From assembly GCA_963730325.1 (NCBI GenBank), contig CAVSRC010000008.1, forward strand, positions 124,001 to 188,000: 64,000 nt of DNA, given 5' to 3'. Shown piece after piece: positions 1-7,561 of the stretch (its first letter is position 1; every line of letters begins with the position of its first letter). A program made the translations under genes and the position numbers. Under the pieces are notes generated by a model that ran no database searches, had not been told where the DNA came from, and saw only the letters and a program-made list of their open reading frames with translations. This stretch comes from CAVSRC01 sp963730325. Lineage in GTDB: Bacteria; Pseudomonadota; Alphaproteobacteria; Rhizobiales; Kaistiaceae.

Positions 1-586
<586 letters not shown>

Positions 587-590
<4 letters not shown>

Positions 591-1348
591 TGGTGGGCGC
601 CTCCGAGATAGGCTTCCTGCACCCGCGGATCGCCGCGCACCTCTTCCGGCGGACCGTCGGCGATGATGCGACCGCCCGCCAGTACGGTCACGCGATCGGC
701 GAGCGAGAAGACGACATGCATGTCGTGCTCGATGATGACCTTGGTCATGCCGCGCGCCTTGATCTTCTTGAGCAGGTCGATGGTGCGGTTGGTATCGAGC
801 CGCGACATGCCGGCGGTGGGCTCGTCGAGGAGCAGCAGGCGCGGCTGCTGTACCAGGCACATGGCAAGCTCGAGCCGCCGCTTGTCGCCGCGCGACAGGC
901 TTGCCGCCTCCTGGTCCATGTGGCCTTCGAGGCCGACGTCCTCGATCATCGCGCGCGCCTGGTCGTGAAGATCGCGCTCGCCCCCGAGGCTCTTCCAGCC
1001 GTGGATGCGGAAGGCGCCATCGCGCTTGGCCAGCGCCGGGATCAGCACGTTATGCAGGACGGAGAGGTCGGGGAAGATCTCCGGCGTCTGGAAGACGCGG
1101 GCGACGCCGAGCTGGTTGATCTCATGCGGATGCTTGCCGGTCAGCGTGGTGCCGTCCAGGCGCACAGAGCCGGCGTCCGGCGTCAGCCGGCCGACGCAGA
1201 TGTTGAGCAGCGTCGACTTGCCGGCGCCGTTCGGCCCGATGATGGCGCGGGTCTTGCCCTCCTCGATCTGCAGGTTGATGTCGGTGAGGGCATGCAGGCC
1301 GCCGAAGCTCTTCTGAACGTCGTCGACGTCGAGAACGATGTTCGCCAT
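587..1348 (-). CDS. livG: Branched-chain amino acid-type ABC transporter ATPase (LivG-like)
   Basis: Second ATPase of the Liv-type importer, 253 residues, the normal length for LivG. Walker A reads GPNGAGKST, the signature region LSRGDKRRLELA and Walker B LLLLDEPTAGMS, followed by the switch histidine in IIEHDMHVV. The signature is LSRGD rather than LSGGQ, a variant common in LivG/UrtD proteins. I took the ATG of MANIV as start because the longer open frame upstream lies inside livM and reads as nonsense. It sits 8 bases after the livM stop and overlaps livF by 4 bases. Confidence 0.92.
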
Positions 1349-1356
1349 GGTGCCGC

Positions 1357-2505
1357 TCACTCCGCCGGCTGCTGAACGGGCTGCGGCGACGGGCCGTTGC
1401 CGTCGCGACGAAGCAACTTTCCGATTCGCCGCATGCCTTCCATGATCCCGCCGGGCAGGAAGATGACGATCGCCATGAAGACCAGCCCGAGGGTCAGGTG
1501 CCAGCCGCCGCCGACGAACAGTCTGACCACCGATACGGTGGCGTCGCGCGCGGCATCGGGCAGAAACGAAAACACGCCGGCCAGCGTCTGCTCGTTGATC
1601 GTCGACAGGATGTTCTCGAAGTACTTGATGATGCCCGCTCCGAGGATCGGGCCGACCAGCGTGCCGGCACCGCCGAGAATGGTCATCAGCACCACCTCGC
1701 CGGAAGCCGTCCACTGCATGCGGTCGGCGCCGGCCAGCGGATCGGTGATGACCAGGAGCGAACCGGCGAGGCCGGCATACATGCCCGAAATGACGAATGC
1801 AGTGAGCGTGTAGGGGCGCGCATTGAACCCGACGAAACCCAGTCGGGTCTGGTTCGACTTGACGCCGCGCAGGGCCAGCCCGAACGGCGAGCGGAATATC
1901 CTGACCGCGATGAAGAAGACGAGAATGAGAATGACGGCGGTGAAGTAGAAAGCGCCGTAGCCGCTGATCCTTGCGCCGAAGAGCTCCGGCGTCGGCAGGC
2001 TGCTGGCTTCGCGCCAGCCGAACAGCGCGTCAAGCCAATGTGGGTCGCCGCGCACGACGCGCAGGCCGTTCTCGCCGTTGGTGATCGGCGTCAGGACGGA
2101 ATAGGCGAGGCTGTACGACATCTGGGCGAAGGCCAGCGTCAGGATCGAGAAATAGATGCCCGAGCGGCGCAGGCTGATATAGCCGACGACCAGCGCCGCG
2201 ATGCCGGAGAGCGCCACGGCGAAGACAATCGCCGGCAGGGCGTTCATGGTGAGAAGCTTGAACGACCACATGCTGGCGTAGGAGCCGACGCCGAGGAAGG
2301 CGGCGTGGCCGAACGACAGGTAACCGGTCAGGCCAAACAGGATGTTGAATCCGATAGCGAATATTCCGTAGATGGCGAAACGCTGCACCAGGTCGGGATA
2401 GCCGGCACCAACCGGCTCGAGCCACCACGGCATGGTGAGCACGACGACGGCGAAGATCGCCATCATGACGGCTTCGTTGCGCAGGAGGGCGGCGGCGGCC
2501 TTCAC
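1357..2505 (-). CDS. livM: Branched-chain amino acid-type ABC transporter permease (LivM-like)
   Basis: Inner-membrane permease of 382 residues starting at GTG. Many hydrophobic helices are visible, and the family stretch GYLSFGHAAFLGVGSYAS lies near residue 65. A C-terminal region with ILGGAGTLVGPILGA corresponds to the coupling segment that contacts the ATPases. The gene lies 3 bases from the end of livH and is clearly part of the same transcript. The last 20 residues are polar and Gln/Pro-rich, probably a cytoplasmic tail. Confidence 0.92.
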   Translation of the reverse strand: MKAAAALLRNEAVMMAIFAVVVLTMPWWLEPVGAGYPDLVQRFAIYGIFAIGFNILFGLTGYLSFGHAAFLGVGSYASMWSFKLLTMNALPAIVFAVALSGIAALVVGYISLRRSGIYFSILTLAFAQMSYSLAYSVLTPITNGENGLRVVRGDPHWLDALFGWREASSLPTPELFGARISGYGAFYFTAVILILVFFIAVRIFRSPFGLALRGVKSNQTRLGFVGFNARPYTLTAFVISGMYAGLAGSLLVITDPLAGADRMQWTASGEVVLMTILGGAGTLVGPILGAGIIKYFENILSTINEQTLAGVFSFLPDAARDATVSVVRLFVGGGWHLTLGLVFMAIVIFLPGGIMEGMRRIGKLLRRDGNGPSPQPVQQPAE

Positions 2506-2508
2506 CGG

Positions 2509-3528
2509 TCAGCTCTCCATCACGCCGGCGCGGCCAAGCAGACCGCGTGGCCGGACGAGAAGCACGATCACCGCAACGAGGTAGATGATGACCTGATCGA
2601 TCGCGGGAAAGAATTGTCGAACCTGGTTCAGCGAGGCCAGCAATTCGAGCACGCCGAGCAGGAAACCGGCAAGAACGGCACCGGACAGCGAGCCCATGCC
2701 GCCGACGACGACGACCACGAACGACAGCACCAGGAACGTCATGCCCAAGTGATAGTCGGGCGAAACGATGGGCGCATACATGAGGCCGGCCAGCCCGGCG
2801 ACGACCGCCGCCACGCCGAAGACCACCATGAAGCGGCGCTCGACGTTGATACCAAGCAACCCCACCATTTCGCGATCGCGCATGCCGGCGCGCACGACCA
2901 TGCCGTAGGTGGTGAAGCGCAGGAAGGCGAACACCGCGGCGATCGCCCCAATCGAAAAGCTGAGATAGATCAGACGCCACCAGGGATAGACGACGCCGGC
3001 GCCGAGACCCAGCCAGGCGCCGACATCGGCGCTGCCGGCAACCGCTGGCGGGGCGGCAACGGGTATCGCGTTGGCGCCCCAGAATGCCTTGACGATCTCC
3101 TGGAGGACAATGGCCAGGCCGAAGGTCACCAGAATCTGATCGGCATGGGGGCGCTTGTAGAAGTATCGAATGAGGCCGCGCTCCATCGCCAGTCCGATCA
3201 CGAGCATGACGGGAATGGCGAGCAGGATCGACAGGGGCACGGCGTAGTCGATGATCGTCTGGCCGAGGTCGCCGAACCAGATCTTGAGATACGGCTCCTC
3301 CTTGAACGCTTCAAAAAAGGTGACCGTCGGATCCTTGACCTTGGTCGACAGGGTCAGAATGTTCTGGAAGGCAACGGCGCAGAACGCGCCGAGCATGAAG
3401 AGCGCGCCGTGGGCGAAATTGACCACGCCCAGAGTTCCGAAGACGAGCGTGAGGCCAAGCGCAATCAGCGCATAGGCGCCGCCCTTGTCGAGCCCGTTCA
3501 GCAGTTGAAGGACAATTGCGTCCAGCAT
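2509..3528 (-). CDS. livH: Branched-chain amino acid-type ABC transporter permease (LivH-like)
   Basis: Inner-membrane permease of 339 residues, partner of LivM. It has the typical N-terminus LLNGLDKGGAYALIALGLT, the motif VVNFAHGALFMLGA, and a late GGMGSLSGAVLAGFLLG segment that should form the ATPase-coupling loop. I chose the ATG in front of LDAIVL; a TTG 21 bases upstream is possible but less likely. A hydrophilic insertion of about 30 residues after the second helix (around TKVKDPTVTFFEAFKEE) makes it longer than E. coli LivH; this is seen in one subgroup of the family. Confidence 0.92.
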   Translation of the reverse strand: MLDAIVLQLLNGLDKGGAYALIALGLTLVFGTLGVVNFAHGALFMLGAFCAVAFQNILTLSTKVKDPTVTFFEAFKEEPYLKIWFGDLGQTIIDYAVPLSILLAIPVMLVIGLAMERGLIRYFYKRPHADQILVTFGLAIVLQEIVKAFWGANAIPVAAPPAVAGSADVGAWLGLGAGVVYPWWRLIYLSFSIGAIAAVFAFLRFTTYGMVVRAGMRDREMVGLLGINVERRFMVVFGVAAVVAGLAGLMYAPIVSPDYHLGMTFLVLSFVVVVVGGMGSLSGAVLAGFLLGVLELLASLNQVRQFFPAIDQVIIYLVAVIVLLVRPRGLLGRAGVMES

Positions 3529-3604
3529 GTTTTCCGCCCCGCCCAGCAATTACCGCGCGGATGGTCTTACACCATCGACCCTGCCGTGCGGATAGCCGAA
3601 AGGC

Positions 3605-3633
3605 GGCCGGCCGCTCGAAGAGAGCGGCCGGCC
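3605..3633 (-). terminator. Stem-loop between binding-protein gene and permease genes
   Basis: A perfect 12-bp inverted repeat (GGCCGGCCGCTC and its complement) with a 5-base loop lies just after the binding-protein stop and before livH. No U-run follows on the minus strand, so it is more likely an attenuator or mRNA-stabilising hairpin than a full terminator. Such hairpins commonly allow the binding protein to be made in excess over the membrane parts. Confidence 0.6.
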
Positions 3634-3650
3634 ATCCCTGTGTGAAGTGA

Positions 3651-5060
3651 CTAGCCCGGAATGTAGGGGCCGAGTTCGGCCTTGCCGTCCGGGTTGAAGT
3701 CCGGGATGTTCGGATCGTACTCGACCTTGGCGCGCGGCACGACCTGCACGACGTTGAGAAGGTCGAACTGATTTTCCGGCTTCTCGTTGCCCTGCACAAC
3801 CAGCACGTCCTTGAAGCACTGGTGGTCGGCAGCACGGTATTCCGTCGGTCCGTTGCCCATGCCGTCGAACTTCAGCCCTTCCAGGGTCTTGATGACCTCC
3901 GGCGGGTAGAAGGTGCCGCAGGTCTGCACGGCGTTGGCATAAAGCAGGGTCTGCACGTAGCAGGTCTGCGCGGCCTGCGACGGGGGAGCACCGTACTCGG
4001 CGCCGAACGACTTGGTCAGCACCTTGGTGGCTTCGTCAGGCAGCTTGTAGTTCCAGTTGGAGGTCCCGTAGATGCCCTTGACGGCATCGCCGGCACCGGC
4101 CGCCATCAACTCGGAGATGAGCGGCACGACGATCTCGAACTTCTTGCCGTTGACCATCTTGTCGCGCAGGCCGAACTGCACCGCCTGCGTCAGCGAGTGG
4201 ACCATGTCGAAGCCGTAGTGGTTGAGGATCAGCACGTCGGCGCCGGAGTTCAGCACCGGCGTGATGTACTGCGAGAAATCCGGCGCGCCGACCTTGGTCA
4301 GCACGGTCGCGGCCGTCTTCCAGCCCAGCGCCTCGGTGGCGTCCTTCATCGACTTCTGCTGGGTCCAGCCCCAGGTGTAGTCGCTGGTCAGGTGGTAGGC
4401 GACGCGGTCCTTGCCGTACACGTCGCCGAGAACCGGGCCCAGTGCCTGACCGGACATATAGGCGTTGAAGAAATGACGGAACCCGTAACGCCGCCGGTCC
4501 TTGCCGGTGGTGTCGTTGGAGTGCGTCAGGCCGCACATGAAGACGATGCCGGCTTCCTGACACAACGACTGCACCGCGATCGCGACGCCCGATGACGAGC
4601 CTCCCGTGATCATGATGACGCCGTCTTTCTCGATCATCTGCTTGGCGTTCGCACGCGCGGCATCGGAGCCGGTCGCGGTATCGCCGGTGACGAACTCCAC
4701 CTTCTTGCCGAGGATGCCATCGCCCTTGAGCGCGTTCGGCTGCATGGTGCTGAGCAGGCCGCCGTCGCCTTCGCCGTTGAGATGCTTCACAGCGAGCTGC
4801 TGGGCCTTCAACTCGTCCTTGCCTTCGTCGGCGTAGGCCCCGGTCTGCGGGACGTTGAAGCCGAATTTGATGGTCGGCCCCGAAGTCGCGCTCGGGAAAT
4901 TGCCAATCGGCATCTCGTCGGCCCAGGCATTGCGAACGAAATGCAGCGGTCCGACACCGCCCAGGGCAAGTGCGCCCAGGCCGGCAGTGGTTGCGAGCGA
5001 TCCTTTCAGGATGGCGCGCCGCGAATACGGCGTTACCAGCCGCGGCTTGCGGTCTGTCAT
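3651..5060 (-). CDS. Tat-exported substrate-binding protein of the Liv-type ABC importer
   Basis: Periplasmic receptor of 469 residues. The N-terminus has a twin-arginine signal (YSRRAILKG) followed by a hydrophobic Ala/Gly/Leu stretch and a likely cleavage near AWADE, so export is probably by Tat in folded form. The body is the periplasmic-binding-protein fold of the LivJ/amide group (residues about 50-440: IKFGFNVPQTGAYADEG, then ITGGSSSGVAIA). The start is set by a strong GGAGGAG ribosome site 5-6 bases upstream of the ATG; an in-frame TTG further out has none. It is first in the livHMGF transcript and divergent from the ScfR-like regulator, which may control it. Substrate unknown; a short-chain acid or amide fits the regulator type but is inference. 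Confidence 0.88.
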   Translation of the reverse strand: MTDRKPRLVTPYSRRAILKGSLATTAGLGALALGGVGPLHFVRNAWADEMPIGNFPSATSGPTIKFGFNVPQTGAYADEGKDELKAQQLAVKHLNGEGDGGLLSTMQPNALKGDGILGKKVEFVTGDTATGSDAARANAKQMIEKDGVIMITGGSSSGVAIAVQSLCQEAGIVFMCGLTHSNDTTGKDRRRYGFRHFFNAYMSGQALGPVLGDVYGKDRVAYHLTSDYTWGWTQQKSMKDATEALGWKTAATVLTKVGAPDFSQYITPVLNSGADVLILNHYGFDMVHSLTQAVQFGLRDKMVNGKKFEIVVPLISELMAAGAGDAVKGIYGTSNWNYKLPDEATKVLTKSFGAEYGAPPSQAAQTCYVQTLLYANAVQTCGTFYPPEVIKTLEGLKFDGMGNGPTEYRAADHQCFKDVLVVQGNEKPENQFDLLNVVQVVPRAKVEYDPNIPDFNPDGKAELGPYIPG

Positions 5061-5156
5061 AAGAGCTCCTCCGGTCGTTTCCAATTCGGGCGGGGCCGAG
5101 GATCGAACCTCGGGAGTCTTCTGTCCTTCCCCCGCGCGCAGCCTAAGCAGCGACTG

Positions 5157-5179
5157 TCAAACGTTCAATAAATGTTTGA
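5157..5179. promoter_or_regulatory. Candidate operator palindrome in the divergent promoter region
   Basis: TCAAAC and GTTTGA flank an 11-base centre; over the full 23 bases 9 of 11 mirrored positions match. It lies in an AT-rich pocket of about 60 bases, unusual here, between the importer and the regulator gene. TTGTCA occurs twice just to its right, 10 bases apart. By position it is a good candidate for the ScfR-like protein's own binding site. RamB-type relatives are recalled to bind related TTTGC/GCAAA motifs, but the match is not exact. Confidence 0.4.
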
Positions 5180-5256
5180 TTTTATTGTCATTATTTGTCA
5201 ACTTATTGCATAGCCGGCCGTAAGGTTGTAAAGAAATTACAAGAGGGAGGGGTGCG

Positions 5257-6828
5257 ATGGCGCGGGCTCCGGTCGGACACAGAATTCGCAAGCGACGCCA
5301 GGAGCTTGGCCAGTCGCAGCAAGGGCTCGCCAGCCAGGTCGGCATATCGGCGAGCTATCTCAACCTCATCGAACACAACAAGCGCCCGATCGGCGGCGCG
5401 CTGCTCCACCGTATCGCCGACGCCGTCGGTCTCGACAGCCGGTCGCTGGCCGGCACCGAGGAGGCGCGACTCATCGCCGAGCTCGGCGAGGTCGCCGCCG
5501 ATACCGGCGTCATCGGCGTCGACATGACCGGCGCCGACGCCGCCGAACTGGTCGCCCACAATCCGCGCGCGGCGCGCGCCATCCTCGGTCTCTACCGCGC
5601 CTATCGCGAAGCGCGGGCGCGCTCCGACCTGCTCGGCGAGCGGCTCGGCGAAGACAGCTTCCTGTTCGAGGTGAGCAACCAGATCCTGGCGCTGATCACC
5701 ACCATCCGTTCCTATTCGGAAATCCTGAAGGACTACGGCGACCTGTCCGACAAGGAGCGCATCGGCTTCGTCAACACGCTGGTCGGCGAAGCCGAAACGC
5801 TTGCCGCGCGCGCCGGCGACATGTTCGATTTTCTCAGCGGTCGCGGCGCCAGGCGGCCGCGCCCCGCCCCGCGCGAGGAGATCGAGGACTTCATTTCCGA
5901 TCACGCCAACCACTTTCCGCGCCTGGAGCAGGCGGCCGAGAAGACCGTGGCCAGGCTTCCCGGCGGACAATCGACGCTGGAATCGCTGCGCGATCATCTC
6001 GAGCGCAAACTGCACATCGCCGTCGCCTTCGTGCCGGCCGCCGAGGTGACGCCGGCCGGCGAACGCCTCGAAGGGGCGACGTTCCTGCTTTCCGACGAAC
6101 TGGCGCGCGCCAGCGTGCGCTTTCGCCTCGCCCGGCTGATCGGCGCAGAGACCCATGGCACCCTGCTCGACGAGATCGTCGCCAGCGCCGGCCTTGCCGC
6201 GGCGGGAGCGGACAGCCGTCTGGCCAAGGCGCTCGCCGGCTATTTCGCCGGCGCGGTGCTGATGCCCTACGCGCCGTTTCGCGCCGTTGCCGATGAACTG
6301 CGCTTCGATGTTGTGCGCATCGGCCACCGCTTCGACGCCTCGTTCGAGCAGGTGTGCCACCGGCTGACCACGCTGCATCGGCCGGGGGCCGAGGGTGTGC
6401 CGCTGCATTTCCTGCGCACCGATATCGCCGGCAACATCTCCAAGCGCTTCTCCGCCTCCGGGTTGCGCCTGCCGCGTTATGGCGGCGCCTGCCCGCGCTG
6501 GATCGTCCATCATGCCTTCGCCTCGCCGGGGCGGGTGGTCAGCCAGGTCGGCCGGCTGCCGGACGGGGAGACCTTCCTGTGCGTCGCGCGCGCCGACGTC
6601 GCCGAGCCCGGCGGCCGCGATACCGCCGGCCACCACGCCGTGATGATCGGCTGCGCCGCCGAGCACGCCCATCGCTTCGTTTATGCCGACGGCCTCGATC
6701 TCGCCGCCCGGCGCACGATCGTGCCGATCGGCGTCACCTGCCGGCAATGTCCCCGCGACGACTGCGTCCACCGCGCTTTCGACCGGGTGCCGCTGCCTGG
6801 CGGGCCGTTGTCGGCGCCGGTGACATAA
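5257..6828 (+). CDS. ScfR-type XRE transcriptional regulator with an embedded kinase-helix-like segment
   Basis: DNA-binding regulator of 523 residues. Residues 8-62 are an XRE helix-turn-helix (LGQSQQGLASQVGISASYLNLIE). The C-terminal half has the layout of short-chain fatty acyl-CoA regulators (RamB/PrpR-like): a degenerate ImmA/IrrE-like region around residues 285-345, then a ligand region ending in a cysteine cluster (CRQCPRDDC). Unusually, residues about 139-195 read like a histidine-kinase dimerisation hairpin: VSN...TTIRSYSEIL aligns with VSH...TSIRSFSEIL of the kinase encoded 2.8 kb downstream, with Asn141 where the phospho-accepting His would be. The extra segment accounts for a length greater than the usual 470 or so. 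The gene is preceded by GAGGGAGG. It is divergent from the importer and 84 bases upstream of the receiver gene. Confidence 0.85.
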   Translation: MARAPVGHRIRKRRQELGQSQQGLASQVGISASYLNLIEHNKRPIGGALLHRIADAVGLDSRSLAGTEEARLIAELGEVAADTGVIGVDMTGADAAELVAHNPRAARAILGLYRAYREARARSDLLGERLGEDSFLFEVSNQILALITTIRSYSEILKDYGDLSDKERIGFVNTLVGEAETLAARAGDMFDFLSGRGARRPRPAPREEIEDFISDHANHFPRLEQAAEKTVARLPGGQSTLESLRDHLERKLHIAVAFVPAAEVTPAGERLEGATFLLSDELARASVRFRLARLIGAETHGTLLDEIVASAGLAAAGADSRLAKALAGYFAGAVLMPYAPFRAVADELRFDVVRIGHRFDASFEQVCHRLTTLHRPGAEGVPLHFLRTDIAGNISKRFSASGLRLPRYGGACPRWIVHHAFASPGRVVSQVGRLPDGETFLCVARADVAEPGGRDTAGHHAVMIGCAAEHAHRFVYADGLDLAARRTIVPIGVTCRQCPRDDCVHRAFDRVPLPGGPLSAPVT

Positions 6829-6912
6829 GTCGCGCCGGTCTATATGCTTTCGCCTCCAAACGCGCCGGCAGCAGTAGGGGGTTGGCACGAATCGACTTCC
6901 AGGGAGGGGGCT

Positions 6913-7302
6913 GTGGCCCAGTCGGTTCTCGTTGCGGAGGATGAACGCAATCTGGTCGAGGCGCTGTCCTTCCTGATGCGACGGGCAGGCTACGAGGTCA
7001 GCATTGCCCACGACGGTCCGTCGACGGTCGAAATGGCCCGGCGGATCAAGCCGGATCTCGTCCTGCTCGACATCATGCTGCCCGGTTTCGACGGCTTCGA
7101 GGTCGTCGCCGCCATCCGCCGCGAGGCGGGCGACAGGCAGCCGCGCGTCATCATGCTGACCGCCAAGGGCCACGAGAAGGACCGCCGCAAGGCGGTCGGG
7201 CTCGGCGTCGACGACTACGTCACCAAGCCGTTCTCCAATCGCGACGTGATCGAGCGGGTGCGCGCGCTGCTCGCCGGCGAGGCCGAACCCCGTGAAGCGT
7301 GA
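6913..7302 (+). CDS. Stand-alone receiver-domain response regulator (CheY-like)
   Basis: A 129-residue protein consisting of one receiver domain and no output domain. The acidic pair (E9, D10), the phospho-acceptor Asp53 (LVLLDIMLPG), Thr83 and Lys105 (YVTKPF) are all present, so it should be phosphorylated. I chose the GTG preceded by AGGGAGGGGG rather than the upstream ATG, which would add 23 unconserved residues. Its last 11 bases overlap the next gene, indicating coupling to the small membrane protein and the sensor kinase, its probable partner. Confidence 0.88.
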   Translation: MAQSVLVAEDERNLVEALSFLMRRAGYEVSIAHDGPSTVEMARRIKPDLVLLDIMLPGFDGFEVVAAIRREAGDRQPRVIMLTAKGHEKDRRKAVGLGVDDYVTKPFSNRDVIERVRALLAGEAEPREA

Positions 7303-7558
7303 CCGGTCGCTGGTGCGCACCGGCGGGCGGCTGGCGGACCGCGCCTTCGTTCTGCCGGTGGCGGCCTTCTTTCTGCTGACGCCGCCGATCCTGGTCATCT
7401 TCAACCGGCCGACGCTGGTCTTCGGCATTCCCCTTCTGCACGTCTATTGCTTCGCGGTGTGGCTGGTCGCCATTGCCTGCGGCGGCTGGCTGGCGAACCG
7501 CATGGTCGCCGAGGGCGGCGAGGCGGGCAGCGAGGCGGAGCCGACGCAACGGAGTTGA
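7292..7558 (+). CDS. Small two-helix membrane protein preceding the SLC5-type sensor kinase
   Basis: 88 residues, GTG start, with two predicted membrane helices (about residues 18-36 and 44-68) joined by a short loop NRPTLVFGIPL, and a polar Glu-rich tail. This is the layout of small subunits encoded just before sodium:solute symporter family members (DUF3311/DUF4212 type) and, by position, of the small cbrX frame before cbrA in pseudomonads. It overlaps the receiver gene and ends 3 bases before the kinase. A role as accessory subunit of the kinase's transporter domain is inference. Confidence 0.7.
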   Translation: MKRDRSLVRTGGRLADRAFVLPVAAFFLLTPPILVIFNRPTLVFGIPLLHVYCFAVWLVAIACGGWLANRMVAEGGEAGSEAEPTQRS

Positions 7559-7561
7559 GCC

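Noticed and set aside
1498..3645. A 715-codon plus-strand open frame opposite livM/livH
   Set aside because: Its composition (Arg, Gly, His, Asp, Gln rich, no motif) is that of an antisense shadow, while the minus strand encodes well-conserved permeases.
5153..5210. Sigma-70 promoter hexamers (TTGACA on the minus strand) before the importer
   Set aside because: The -35-like hexamers are present but no convincing -10 is found at 16-18 bases.
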